Source: Streptomyces griseofuscus (lineage in GTDB: Bacteria; Actinomycetota; Actinomycetes; Streptomycetales; Streptomycetaceae). Taken from it: a DNA stretch of 64,000 nt. The stretch is taken from contig NZ_CP051006.1 of the NCBI RefSeq assembly GCF_014673495.1, forward strand, positions 1,922,001 through 1,986,000, read 5' to 3'. Shown here piece by piece: positions 50,341-59,141 of this stretch. Position 1 is the first letter of the stretch; every line of letters starts with the position of its first letter. Under the pieces are notes generated by a model. The model saw only the letters and a list, made by a program, of their open reading frames with translations, searched no databases and was not told the DNA's origin. The position numbers and the translations under genes were made by a program.

Positions 50341-51870
50341 GTGTCCCACTCCCCCACCGCCGAGGCCGAGGTCGCCGCGGAGCTGAGGGCCGTACGCCCC
50401 GGGCTGCTGCCCCGGTACGACGCCGAGCTGCCCGGTGCCCGCGCGGCCGTGCTGACCCGGCTGTGGCGGGGGCTCGCGCACGAGCCGCTGCCCTGGATCA
50501 CCGGCCGGACGAGCGGGGCGTACGGTCTGACGCTGCGGCTGGCCGACGGCCGGGCGCTGCACGGCCCGCACCCGGACCCGTACGCCACGCACGCCTATGT
50601 CACCGCCGTGCGCCTGGACCGGCGGCGGTACGACGATCCGGCCCTGCTGACGGCGGAACTGGCGGCCGGTGCCGGAGTGGGGCCGGGGGCCGAGGGCTTC
50701 GCGGCGGAGCTGGGGCACAGCGTGGCCTCCCTGGCCCTGTCCCGGGCCGCCGCCGATCACCCGAAGGAGTGGCCGGAACGCGACTGGGAGTGGGAGCAGC
50801 GGGTGGTGGACGGACACCCCTTCCATCCCAACTGCCGATCCCGGCCCGGGTTCTCGGTCGCGGACCAGCTGGCGTACGCCCCGGAGCACCGGCCCCTGGT
50901 ACGGCTCGGGACGCTGCCGGTGCCCGCCGCCGAGTGCCTGCTGACCGGCGAGTGGCCCGAGGAACTGCGGGACGGGGAGCGATTGTTGGTGCCGGTGCAC
51001 CCGTGGCAGGCGGCGCAGGTGCTGAAGCGGCCGTACGACGACTGGTGCCCGGCCCATCCGCTGATGTCCCTGCGGACGCTGGCCGTGCCCGGCGGACTCC
51101 ATGTGAAGACGGCGCTGAGTTCCCGGCTGACCTCCTCGGTGCGGGACATCTCGCCGTACTCGGTGCGGGCGGCTGCGATCCTGTCCGACTTCGCGGCCGA
51201 ACTCGCGGAGCGCACCGACGGGTTGCTGGACATCACCCGCACCCTGGGGGCGGTCACCGCGGGGACCGCCGAACTGGCCGCGCTGCTGCGGGAGTCGCCC
51301 GAGCGGTGCGCGGGGCCGGGTGAGCGGGTCCTGCCGGTGGCCGCGCTCGCCATCACGCCGCTGCCCCGGGACCCCGGGTGGCTGGCCGCGTTCACCCGGC
51401 TCGCGCTGACCGTGGGGCTGCGGCTGCTCGATCTCGGGGTGGCCCTGGAGGCGCACGGCCAGAACCTGCTGGTGGTGCTGGCCGCCGACGGAAGCCCGCG
51501 GCGGCTGGTCTATCGCGATCTGGCCGACATCCGGATCAGCCCGGCCCGCCTCGCCCGGCACGGCATCACGCCGCCCGCGCTCGCCGGACGGCTGGTCACG
51601 GACGACGAAACCGCCCTGCGCCGCAAGCTGTTCGGCTCCCTGGTGGCGGGCGCGCTGGCCTCGGTGGCGGGGTCGGGACCGGCGCTCGGGGCGGCGCTGG
51701 CGGCGGTCGTGCCGGACCTTCCCGACACGGCCGATCTCACGGCGCTGCGCCGAGGTCCGGTGCCCGCGAAGGCGTTGACGCTGATGCGGTTGTCGCCGGG
51801 GACACCGGGCGACCAGTGGACGGAGCTGCCCCACCCGCTCGTTTTGGAGCCCGGCACGATTGATCAATAG
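50341..51870 (+). CDS. second IucA/IucC-family siderophore synthetase
   Basis: 509 aa, same fold as the divergent gene. VVDGHPFHPNCRSRPGFS is the ATP-binding motif with Arg instead of the usual Lys. VPVHPWQAAQVL, LHVKTALSSRLTSSVRDIS, GVALEAHGQNLLVVL and RLVYRDLADIRIS follow. Start GTG 50341 with GGAG upstream. The two synthetases probably act in sequence on one siderophore; no decarboxylase or monooxygenase for a diamine is visible beside them, so the amine source must be elsewhere. The next gene (VWA) begins 9 bp after the stop. Confidence 0.92.
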   Translation: MSHSPTAEAEVAAELRAVRPGLLPRYDAELPGARAAVLTRLWRGLAHEPLPWITGRTSGAYGLTLRLADGRALHGPHPDPYATHAYVTAVRLDRRRYDDPALLTAELAAGAGVGPGAEGFAAELGHSVASLALSRAAADHPKEWPERDWEWEQRVVDGHPFHPNCRSRPGFSVADQLAYAPEHRPLVRLGTLPVPAAECLLTGEWPEELRDGERLLVPVHPWQAAQVLKRPYDDWCPAHPLMSLRTLAVPGGLHVKTALSSRLTSSVRDISPYSVRAAAILSDFAAELAERTDGLLDITRTLGAVTAGTAELAALLRESPERCAGPGERVLPVAALAITPLPRDPGWLAAFTRLALTVGLRLLDLGVALEAHGQNLLVVLAADGSPRRLVYRDLADIRISPARLARHGITPPALAGRLVTDDETALRRKLFGSLVAGALASVAGSGPALGAALAAVVPDLPDTADLTALRRGPVPAKALTLMRLSPGTPGDQWTELPHPLVLEPGTIDQ

Positions 51871-51879
51871 GATCCGTCG

Positions 51880-53142
51880 ATGATCAGAAGACAACGGCTG
51901 GCGGTAGGAGTGTGCGCCCTGCTCGCCGCGCTGACCGCCGGGCTCACGTTCCCGACAGCGGCGGCCGCCGACGAGACGGAGCAGGCCGCTCCGAAGGTCG
52001 AACTGGTGCTGGACGTCAGCGGATCCATGCGGACCCGGGACATCGACGGCGGCACCCGGATGGCGGCGGCGAAGCAGGCGTTCGACGATGTGCTCGACGC
52101 GACCCCGCAGGACGTGGAACTGGGCATCCGCACGCTCGGCGCCAACTACCCCGGAAACGACCGCAAGGAGGGCTGCAAGGACACCGCGCAGCTGTATCCG
52201 GTCGGCCCGCTGGACCGGACCGACGCGAAGACCGCGGTGGCGACGCTCCAGCCGACCGGCTGGACGCCGATCGGGCCCGCGCTGCTGAAGGCGGCGGGCG
52301 ATCTCGACGGTGGTTCCGGAACCCGCCGGATCGTGCTGATCAGCGACGGCGAGGACACCTGCCAGCCGCTGGACCCGTGCGAGGTGGCCCGGGAGATAGC
52401 CGCCAAGGGCATCGGCCTGACCATCGACACGCTGGGCCTGGTGCCGGACTCCAAGACCCGTGACCAGCTCAGCTGTATCGCGGACGCGACCGGCGGCACG
52501 TACACCTCCGTGCAGCACAAGGAGGAACTGACCGACCGGGTAGGCCAGTTGGTGCACCGGGCGGCCGACCCGGTGGTGACGCCAGTGGCCACCTCGGGCG
52601 CCGGGCAGTGCTCGAGCGCGCCGATGCTGAAGTCCGGTCTGTACACCGACCGCGCGGCCTTCGGGCAGCAGCGCTGGTACAAGGTCGACGTCAAGCCCGG
52701 CCAGGAGCTGCGCGCCTCGGTGAGCGTCGCGGACGACCGGGCCGTGAACCCCTCCTACGGGGTGCTGCTGCGGGCGGTGACCGCCAAGGGTCGGGAGATC
52801 GTCCGCGGGGAGGCGGCCGGTACCGGGCGCACCGACATGATCTCCACCGGGCTGCGCTACCCGAAGCCGTCCAGCGACGACGACAACGCGCCGGCGGAGA
52901 CGGTGTGTCTGGAGGTCGCCCACTCCTTCTCGGCGCCCGCGAGCGTGAAGAGCACGCCGGGTCTGCCGCTTGAGCTGACCGTGGACGTGGTCAGCGGTCC
53001 CGACCAGGCGCACGACGTGGCCTCGTTCGGTCTCGGCCGCGGCTGGTGGCTGCTGGGCACGCTGGTGCTCATCGGCTTCCTCGCGGGTGTGCTGTGGGGC
53101 TGGCTGTCGCGCTGGCGCGTCGCGATCTGGAGGACGAACTGA
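51880..53142 (+). CDS. secreted, membrane-anchored VWA-domain protein
   Basis: 420 aa. Signal peptide (MIRRQRLAVGVCALLAALTAGLTFPTAAAA); VWA domain ~37-220 with complete MIDAS: DVSGSMRTRD, Thr in GWTPIGPALLKAA and ISDGEDTC; then a beta-rich region with paired cysteines; a C-terminal membrane helix (WWLLGTLVLIGFLAGVLWGW) and a short basic tail. It therefore faces the outside, anchored in the membrane, and may bind a ligand or the partner encoded next. It ends in TGATG overlap with the next gene, a similar single-pass protein, so the two probably form a complex. Confidence 0.9.
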   Translation: MIRRQRLAVGVCALLAALTAGLTFPTAAAADETEQAAPKVELVLDVSGSMRTRDIDGGTRMAAAKQAFDDVLDATPQDVELGIRTLGANYPGNDRKEGCKDTAQLYPVGPLDRTDAKTAVATLQPTGWTPIGPALLKAAGDLDGGSGTRRIVLISDGEDTCQPLDPCEVAREIAAKGIGLTIDTLGLVPDSKTRDQLSCIADATGGTYTSVQHKEELTDRVGQLVHRAADPVVTPVATSGAGQCSSAPMLKSGLYTDRAAFGQQRWYKVDVKPGQELRASVSVADDRAVNPSYGVLLRAVTAKGREIVRGEAAGTGRTDMISTGLRYPKPSSDDDNAPAETVCLEVAHSFSAPASVKSTPGLPLELTVDVVSGPDQAHDVASFGLGRGWWLLGTLVLIGFLAGVLWGWLSRWRVAIWRTN

Positions 53143-53945
53143 TGCGTGCCGTACGAGTATTGAGCGCCCTGGGCACGACACTGCTCGCCCTCGGCCTCGC
53201 CGCGGGACCGGCCGCCGCCGACTCCTCGCCCTCCCCCAGCGCCTCCGACGGCTCCGACACCTCGGCGCCCACGCAGGCGGGCACGTCCTTCCGTACGGCG
53301 ACAGAGCTCCAGCAGGGTCAGCAGGCGACGGCCTCCGGGTCCACCGGTGACTACCTGTACTGGTCGTTCCCCGCGGACACCGGGCAGCGGCCGACGGTCA
53401 AGGCGACCGTGAAGCTGCCGCAGACGCACGGCGCCGAGACCTGGCAGCTCGATGTGTTCGACGGGCTGCGCCGCAGGCAGTCCTGCCAGTACGGCGCCTC
53501 CTCCCGCGCCGCCGAACAGGGCACCAACTCGGTCGAGTTGGCCTGTGTGATGCGGACGGTGCGCGGCTGGGCGGAGCCGTGGGCCAACGACCCGCTGCCG
53601 GGCACGTACTACGTCCGGCTGACGGTCGTGGACATGGGCGCCGCCGACCTCGGCCAGCCGGTGAACGCCGAGATCCAGGTGGACTCCAAGGACATCGGCG
53701 GCCCTTCGGCCGTCGACGGCTCCCTGGGCAAGCCGCTGGTCCCCGGTATCGCGGTCAAGTCCGAGGCGCAGGGCGACGATTCCAGGACCGCCGTGCTCTC
53801 CAGCTTCGGCTCGCGTGACGGCTGGTCCTCCGGCTGGTGGTCCGACCGCTGGGTGTGGACGGGCATCGGCGCGGTGCTCGCCGCGCTGGCCGGTATCGGC
53901 GGATACGCGCTGACGCGGGGTCACGGCCGGCCGCCGACCGTCTGA
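53142..53945 (+). CDS. single-pass membrane protein, partner of the VWA protein
   Basis: 267 aa. Signal peptide (MRAVRVLSALGTTLLALGLAAGPAAA), Ser/Pro-rich linker, a beta-sandwich-like region (FRTATELQQGQQATASGSTGDYLYWSF, VKATVKLPQTHGAETWQLDVF, two Cys ~103 and ~123), a C-terminal helix (WTGIGAVLAALAGIGGYAL) and a basic tail. Same architecture as the end of the upstream VWA protein. No named domain recognised. Translationally coupled (TGATG) and followed by a strong terminator. Confidence 0.85.
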   Translation: MRAVRVLSALGTTLLALGLAAGPAAADSSPSPSASDGSDTSAPTQAGTSFRTATELQQGQQATASGSTGDYLYWSFPADTGQRPTVKATVKLPQTHGAETWQLDVFDGLRRRQSCQYGASSRAAEQGTNSVELACVMRTVRGWAEPWANDPLPGTYYVRLTVVDMGAADLGQPVNAEIQVDSKDIGGPSAVDGSLGKPLVPGIAVKSEAQGDDSRTAVLSSFGSRDGWSSGWWSDRWVWTGIGAVLAALAGIGGYALTRGHGRPPTV

Positions 53946-53958
53946 CCGCACCGTCGAG

Positions 53959-53988
53959 AAGGGCCCGCCCAGGTGGCGGGCCCTTTTG
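53959..53988 (+). terminator. intrinsic terminator after the VWA pair
   Basis: AAGGGCCCGCC (53959-53969), 5-nt loop, GGCGGGCCCTT (53975-53985) followed by TTG; perfect 11-bp stem and short T run, 14 bp after the stop codon. Confidence 0.9.
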
Positions 53989-54077
53989 TCTCATCTGACG
54001 GGGGCCTTTGCCCCTGGCTCCGACCGGGCCCTCCGCTTCCGGCCCCGGTCGCGCGCGGCAGCCGATAGCTTGGCGTC

Positions 54078-54608
54078 ATGTCCGCGTTCATACAGCAGCT
54101 TCCGGCGCTGTTCGGGGTCGTCATCGGCGCCGTCGGCTCGTATCTGGCGATCGCCCGCGGCGATCGGATCCGCTTCCATCGCGAGCGGGCCACCCGCTGG
54201 GAGGAGCGGCGGCTGGCGATCTACGCCGAGTACGCGAGGGCGCTCAAGCAGTCCGTCACCCTGGCCTACCGGATCGCGGCCCATCTGGGCGTCGACCCCC
54301 ATCCGCACCCGCTGTCCCCCGAGGAGGCCGCTCCCCAGCTGGCCGCGGCGACCGACGCCCGGGATCCCGCCGGGGAGGCGCTGCTGATGCTCGGCAGCAC
54401 CGCGGTGGTGGACCGGGCCCGCGAGTGGGTCGTCGCGGTGATGGACATGGAACGGTTCCTGCGCGACGACACCCACGATCCCGAGACCTGGCGGGCCATG
54501 ATGGCGCGGCAGCGGGCCGCACGGGAGGCGTACTACGCGGCCGTCCGGCACGATCTCGGGCTCCCGCCCGGCCACTCGGGGGAATGGAGCCTGTCGGCCG
54601 CCTCGTGA
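54078..54608 (+). CDS. membrane-anchored hypothetical protein
   Basis: 176 aa. One N-terminal membrane segment (LPALFGVVIGAVGSYLAIARG) followed by a long amphipathic helical, charged region (RIRFHRERATRWEERRLAIYAEYARALKQS) and an acidic/Arg-rich C-terminal half. This layout recurs in Streptomyces hypothetical proteins; no function is known. ATG 54078; no strong ribosome site. Convergent with the HxlR gene. Confidence 0.75.
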   Translation: MSAFIQQLPALFGVVIGAVGSYLAIARGDRIRFHRERATRWEERRLAIYAEYARALKQSVTLAYRIAAHLGVDPHPHPLSPEEAAPQLAAATDARDPAGEALLMLGSTAVVDRAREWVVAVMDMERFLRDDTHDPETWRAMMARQRAAREAYYAAVRHDLGLPPGHSGEWSLSAAS

Positions 54609-54644
54609 ACCCGCCGCCCTGACCGCGGCCTCAGAAGGGTTCCG

Positions 54645-55334
54645 TCACCCCTCCCGCAGCGCCTTCGCCACCGGCCCCTCGCCCTCCACCGTGACCTGCC
54701 CGGCGCGCAGGGCCTCCAGGAGCGGCAGGGTGCCGCGGGCCACGGCCTCGGAGACCGGGGTCGTCAAGATGAGGCGCGCGTCCGCGGGGGTGGGGGCGGG
54801 GCCGTCGCCGTACACCGGGGCCGCATACACCGGTTTTGAGTCCGCCGGTGCCGCGTCCGCCGGTGCCGAGTCCCCCGGCTCCCCGCCCGCGCGGACATGG
54901 AAGTCGCCCTCCTCCAGGTGGACTTCGACCAGCCCCCGCACGCCGAGTCCCGCCAGCGCGCGCAGCAGCGGCAGGGCGAACCAGTGGGCGCGGACCGCGT
55001 CCGTCGGGCGGCGCTCGCCGAGTTCGGCCTCGCCCCAGGCGCCGAACGCCTGGAGGACGGGCAGCAACGCGCCTCCGCGCGGCGTGAGTTCGTAGACCGT
55101 GGCCGCGCCGGGGGGCGGCAGCCGGCGCCGGGTGGCCAGGCCGTCGCGTTCCATGTCCTTCAGCCGGGAGGCGAGGACATCGGTGCTCACGCCGGGCAGG
55201 TCGGCGTGCAGGTCGGTGTAGCGACGCGGGCCGGCGAGCAGTTCACGGACGATCAGCAGGGTCCAGCGGTCCCCGACGAGGTCGAGCGCACGGGCCGCGG
55301 AGCAGTACTGGTCGTAGCTTCGGCGAGGTGGCAT
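54645..55334 (-). CDS. HxlR-family transcriptional regulator
   Basis: 229 aa. Residues ~8-100 form the HxlR winged helix: CSAARALDLVGDRWTLLIVR, LLAGPRRYTDLHADLPG, STDVLASRLKDMERDGLATR, YELTPRG. The C-terminal half is an SCP2-like segment interrupted by a low-complexity stretch (GDSAPADAAPADSKPVYAAPVYG). Divergent from the aminotransferase at 55416, with an 81-bp gap that contains overlapping CCAAG/CTTGG palindromes; autoregulation and control of the aminotransferase are likely. ATG 55334. Confidence 0.9.
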   Translation of the reverse strand: MPPRRSYDQYCSAARALDLVGDRWTLLIVRELLAGPRRYTDLHADLPGVSTDVLASRLKDMERDGLATRRRLPPPGAATVYELTPRGGALLPVLQAFGAWGEAELGERRPTDAVRAHWFALPLLRALAGLGVRGLVEVHLEEGDFHVRAGGEPGDSAPADAAPADSKPVYAAPVYGDGPAPTPADARLILTTPVSEAVARGTLPLLEALRAGQVTVEGEGPVAKALREG

Positions 55335-55365
55335 GCGACGCAGTCTAGACACGTTGTTGGACTTT

Positions 55366-55391
55366 CCAAGCTCCAGCTTGGTAAAACCAAG
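55366..55391. promoter_or_regulatory. palindromic operator candidate for the HxlR regulator
   Basis: CCAAGCT-CC-AGCTTGG (55366-55381) overlapping CTTGG-TAAAA-CCAAG (55377-55391): three alternating half-sites in the short gap between the divergent HxlR and aminotransferase genes. Confidence 0.6.
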
Positions 55392-55415
55392 TAACACGAG
55401 TTCCCGGAGGGACGC

Positions 55416-56624
55416 ATGGAGTTCCGGCAGTCGAACAAGCTCAGCGAGGTCTGTTACGAGATCCGCGGCCCGGTGATCGAGCACGCGGACGCGCTGGAGG
55501 AGGCGGGCCACAGCGTGCTGCGCCTGAACACCGGCAACCCCGCGGCCTTCGGGTTCGAGGCACCGGAGGAGATCCTCCAGGACATGATCAGGATGCTGCC
55601 CCGGGCCCATGGCTACACGGACTCCCGGGGCGTGCTCTCCGCCCGCCGCGCCGTCGCCCAGCGCTACCAGACCCTGGGCCTCGAAGTCGACGTGGACGAC
55701 GTCTACTTGGGCAACGGCGTCTCGGAGCTGGTCTCCATGGCCGTACAGGCGCTCATCGAGGACGGCGACGAGATCCTCATCCCCGCGCCGGACTTCCCGC
55801 TCTGGACCGCGGTCACCACGCTGGCCGGCGGCAAGGCCGTGCACTACCTGTGCGACGAGCAGTCGGACTGGAACCCGGATCTCGCCGACATGGCCTCGAA
55901 GATCACGGACCGCACCAAGGCCCTGGTCATCATCAATCCCAACAACCCGACGGGCGCGGTGTATCCGAAGGAGGTCGTGGAGGGCATCCTGGACCTCGCC
56001 CGCCGGCACGGCCTGATGGTGTTCGCCGACGAGATCTACGACCAGATCCTGTACGACGACGCCGTGCACCACTCGGCCGCCGCCCTCGCCCCCGACCTGG
56101 TCGTCCTCACCTTCTGCGGGCTCTCCAAGACGTACCGCGTGGCGGGCTTCCGCTCCGGCTGGCTGGTCGTCACCGGCCCCCGGCAGCACGCGAAGGACTA
56201 CCTGGAGGGGCTGACCATGCTCGCCTCCATGCGACTGTGCGCCAACGCGCCCGCGCAGTACGCCATCCAGGCCGCGCTCGGCGGCCGGCAGTCCATCCGC
56301 GAACTCACCGTGCCCGGCGGGCGGCTGTACGAGCAGCGCACGGTGGCCTGGGAGAAGCTCAACGAGATCCCGGGCGTCTCCTGTGTCAAGCCCAAGGGCG
56401 CGCTGTACGCCTTCCCGCGTCTGGACCCCAAGGTGCACCGCATCCACGACGACGAGAAGTTCGTCCTGGACCTGCTGCTGCGCGAGAAGATCCAGGTCGT
56501 GCAGGGCACCGGCTTCAACTGGCCCTCCCCGGACCACTTCCGCATCCTCACCCTGCCCCAGGCCGACGATCTGGAGGCGGCGATCGGGCGGATCGGACGG
56601 TTCCTCGGGGGGTACCGGCAGTAG
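55416..56624 (+). CDS. alaA: class I aminotransferase, alanine transaminase-like
   Basis: 402 aa fold-type I PLP enzyme: LNTGNPAAFGFEAPEEIL, GYTDSRGVLSARRAVAQRY, YLGNGVSELVSM, IINPNNPTGAVYPKEVV, VFADEIYDQILYDD (PLP Asp and Tyr) and FCGLSKTYRVAGFRSGW with the Schiff-base Lys, then FRILTLP. The N-terminus and overall sequence fit the AlaA group of glutamate-pyruvate transaminases. ATG 55416 with GGAGGGACGC upstream. Divergent from the HxlR regulator. Confidence 0.93.
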   Translation: MEFRQSNKLSEVCYEIRGPVIEHADALEEAGHSVLRLNTGNPAAFGFEAPEEILQDMIRMLPRAHGYTDSRGVLSARRAVAQRYQTLGLEVDVDDVYLGNGVSELVSMAVQALIEDGDEILIPAPDFPLWTAVTTLAGGKAVHYLCDEQSDWNPDLADMASKITDRTKALVIINPNNPTGAVYPKEVVEGILDLARRHGLMVFADEIYDQILYDDAVHHSAAALAPDLVVLTFCGLSKTYRVAGFRSGWLVVTGPRQHAKDYLEGLTMLASMRLCANAPAQYAIQAALGGRQSIRELTVPGGRLYEQRTVAWEKLNEIPGVSCVKPKGALYAFPRLDPKVHRIHDDEKFVLDLLLREKIQVVQGTGFNWPSPDHFRILTLPQADDLEAAIGRIGRFLGGYRQ

Positions 56625-56684
56625 CGGCGGAAGCCTCGGTCATCGGTGCCGGGGGCGGCGAGCGCGGCGGGCACCGAATCGCCC

Positions 56685-56702
56685 TACCGGTATCGGCCGG
56701 TA
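56685..56702. terminator. hairpin between convergent aminotransferase and MFS genes
   Basis: TACCGG-TATCGG-CCGGTA, 6-bp stem, in the 107-bp gap between convergent genes; a second GGTGCC/GGGCACC pairing (56645-56674) lies beside it. No T run; weak candidate. Confidence 0.4.
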
Positions 56703-56731
56703 CGGCTCCTCCCGGCACCGGCGCCCGCCCC

Positions 56732-57982
56732 TCAGGCCAGCACCCGCATCCGCCGTACCGGTCCCGCCCACAGGGCCAGTGGCGCCAGCAGAGCCACCGC
56801 GCCGACCAGCCACAGGGCGTCGCGCGTGCCGAGCGCCGCGGCCGCCGTACCCGCGAGGAGCGAGCCGACCGGCACCGCGCCCCAGGAGACGAACCGCACG
56901 GTGGCCATCACCCGGGGCAGCAGCACCGGCGGGGTCACGCTCTGGCGGTGCGTGCGGGTGAGGATGCTCAGCACCACGACACCCATGGTGAAGACGGTGT
57001 TACCGAGGCCGAACAGCAGCAGCCCCCAGCCGCCGGAGCTGAGCGGCAGCAGCACCAGGGCCACCGCCCCGACCGATGCGGCCCAGCGGATCGCCCGCGC
57101 GCTGCCGAGGCGGGCGGCCAGGCGCGGGGTCAGGGCCGCGCCGACCAGGCTGCCCAGCCCGTCCGTCGCCATGACCACACCGACCAGACCGACGGGTGTG
57201 CCCAGCGTGCGCACCAGATACAGCGGGGTGAGCGCGATCAGCGTGCCGCAGACGAAGTTCACCAGCGTCGCGGCCGTCACACACGGCCGGATCACCGGGT
57301 GCCGGGCGACATGGCGCCAGCCCTCCGAGATCTGCGCCCAGGGCGAACCGGTCGCCGCCGGGGCCCGCTTGTCCTTCGGGCGGGGCACGGTCCACAGGAT
57401 CACGCCGGAGACGACATAGCTGACGGCGTCGACCAGGAGGCTGGTCGCGGCGCCGCAGAACTGCACGAGCACACCGCCGAGGGAGGGGGCGCCGAGCTGG
57501 GTCGCGGCGCTGGAACCCGACAACAGGCTGTTGCGCGCGGTCAGTTCTTCCTTGCTCACGATGCTGGGCAGGAAGCTGGAGTTGCCCACGTCGAAGACGA
57601 CACCGGCGAGGCCGATCACCAGGGTGACGAGGACGAGCTGCCACAGCTGGAGGATCCCGAGCGCCGCGGCGAGCGGCACCCAGGCCATCGCCGCCGCCCG
57701 GATCAGGTCCATGGCGATCTGGGTGCCGCGCAACGGCAGCCGCTGCACGATGACTCCGGCGGGCAGCCCGATCGCCAGCCAGGCGACGAAACGCGCGGCG
57801 GGCAGCAGACTCACCTCGAACGCGCCGGCGTGCAGTGTCTCGATGGCCACCAGCGGCAGCGCCACGGTGGTCACGGCATCCCCGACACCACTGGCCGTCG
57901 AGGCGGTCCAGTACCGCCAGAACATGCCCGCTTTACCGGAGTTGCGGGTCTTTTCCTCGCTGCCCAGCTCGGCTTGAGCCAT
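56732..57982 (-). CDS. MFS transporter (DHA3-like)
   Basis: 416 aa, about 12 hydrophobic segments. YWTASTASGVGDAVTTVALPLVAIE in helix 1, GLPAGVIVQRLPLRGTQIAMD in the first loop, NSSFLPSIVSKEELTARNSLLSGSSAATQLG in the middle. It is of the same family as the exporter at 7840-9213 but clearly diverged. ATG 57982 follows GGGGGAGAGGTGACC. It is divergent from the panB operon (187-bp gap), so it could export that pathway's product; this is inference. Confidence 0.88.
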   Translation of the reverse strand: MAQAELGSEEKTRNSGKAGMFWRYWTASTASGVGDAVTTVALPLVAIETLHAGAFEVSLLPAARFVAWLAIGLPAGVIVQRLPLRGTQIAMDLIRAAAMAWVPLAAALGILQLWQLVLVTLVIGLAGVVFDVGNSSFLPSIVSKEELTARNSLLSGSSAATQLGAPSLGGVLVQFCGAATSLLVDAVSYVVSGVILWTVPRPKDKRAPAATGSPWAQISEGWRHVARHPVIRPCVTAATLVNFVCGTLIALTPLYLVRTLGTPVGLVGVVMATDGLGSLVGAALTPRLAARLGSARAIRWAASVGAVALVLLPLSSGGWGLLLFGLGNTVFTMGVVVLSILTRTHRQSVTPPVLLPRVMATVRFVSWGAVPVGSLLAGTAAAALGTRDALWLVGAVALLAPLALWAGPVRRMRVLA

Positions 57983-58168
57983 GGTCACCTCTCCCCCGAA
58001 GGCCCGCAGTGGACCAGATCGCCGCTGCCCCCGCAATAACGCGCGTCACATTCCGCGCCGGAGCGACAGACTGTTGTAGGCCAAGAATTGTGAGGTTACG
58101 ATCACCCACTGATCGATCTTGGTCTAGTGCTTGGTTCGGGCCGGGACGACGTCTCAGGGGGGAATGTC

Positions 58169-59017
58169 ATGTCTGAAGCGCCGGCAAGCGAATCTCCCGC
58201 CGCGTTCGCGTGGCCGGCACACGGCCGGGTCCGGACGCCTCATCTGCTCGCGGCCAAGGCCGCGGGCCATCGCTGGGCCATGCTGACCAGCTACGACCAG
58301 TACACCGCCGCCCTCTTCGACGCCGCGGGCATTCCCGTGCTGCTGGTGGGTGACTCGGCGGCCAACAATGTGCTCGGCCATGACACCACGATCCCGGTCA
58401 CGGTGGACGAACTGCTGCCGCTGGTACGGGCGGTGGCGCGTTCCGCACCCCGCTCCCTGGTCGTCGCCGACCTGCCCTTCGGCTCCTACGAGGAGGACGG
58501 GAGACAGGCCCTTCGCACCGCCGTCCGCTTCCTCAAGGAGGGCGGCTGCCAGGCCGTGAAGCTGGAGGGCGGACGGGACGTGGCGCCGCAGATCTCCCAA
58601 CTCGTGCGTGCGGGCATCCCGGTGATGGCGCACATCGGGTTCACCCCGCAGAGCGAGCACCAGTTGGGCGGATACCGGGTCCAGGGCCGCGACGGCGGCG
58701 CCGAGGCGGTGCTGGCGGACGCCCGGGCCGTCGTGGACGCGGGCGCGTTCGCGGTCGTACTGGAGATGGTTCCCGCGCCGCTCGCGGGGCGGCTCACCGC
58801 CGAGCTGCCCGTGCCCACCATCGGCATCGGCGCCGGGCCCGACTGCGACGCCCAGGTCGCGATCTGGCAGGACATGGCCGGACTGCGCACGGGACGGCCC
58901 CTGAGATTCGTCCGGCGGTACGCCGACATGGCCGGAGAACTGGAACGCGCCGCACGGGATTTCGCCGCCGATGTGCAGGGCGGCGGGTTCCCGGGACCGG
59001 AGCACTCGTTCGAGTGA
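58169..59017 (+). CDS. panB: 3-methyl-2-oxobutanoate hydroxymethyltransferase
   Basis: 282 aa TIM-barrel enzyme transferring a one-carbon unit from methylene-tetrahydrofolate to ketoisovalerate, giving ketopantoate. Motifs: [37 protein letters not shown] (Mg site), [51 protein letters not shown] and [14 protein letters not shown]. The final motif usually reads CDGQ; here it is CDAQ. ATG 58169 behind AGGGGGGAAT. First gene of the right-hand operon; a panC follows at 63428 but no panE or panD, so it is likely a dedicated paralogue rather than the housekeeping pantothenate operon. Confidence 0.93.
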   Translation: MSEAPASESPAAFAWPAHGRVRTPHLLAAKAAGHRWAMLTSYDQYTAALFDAAGIPVLLVGDSAANNVLGHDTTIPVTVDELLPLVRAVARSAPRSLVVADLPFGSYEEDGRQALRTAVRFLKEGGCQAVKLEGGRDVAPQISQLVRAGIPVMAHIGFTPQSEHQLGGYRVQGRDGGAEAVLADARAVVDAGAFAVVLEMVPAPLAGRLTAELPVPTIGIGAGPDCDAQVAIWQDMAGLRTGRPLRFVRRYADMAGELERAARDFAADVQGGGFPGPEHSFE

Positions 59018-59141
59018 CCGGTGGGTCCGCCGAGCGTCGGCGGACGACAGCCGAGGGAGGGCACGGCACGGCCGACTCCCCAGCGGGCGCACCCGAACGG
59101 GTCGGCCGACCGTGTGACGCACAGATGATTCGAGGAACATC

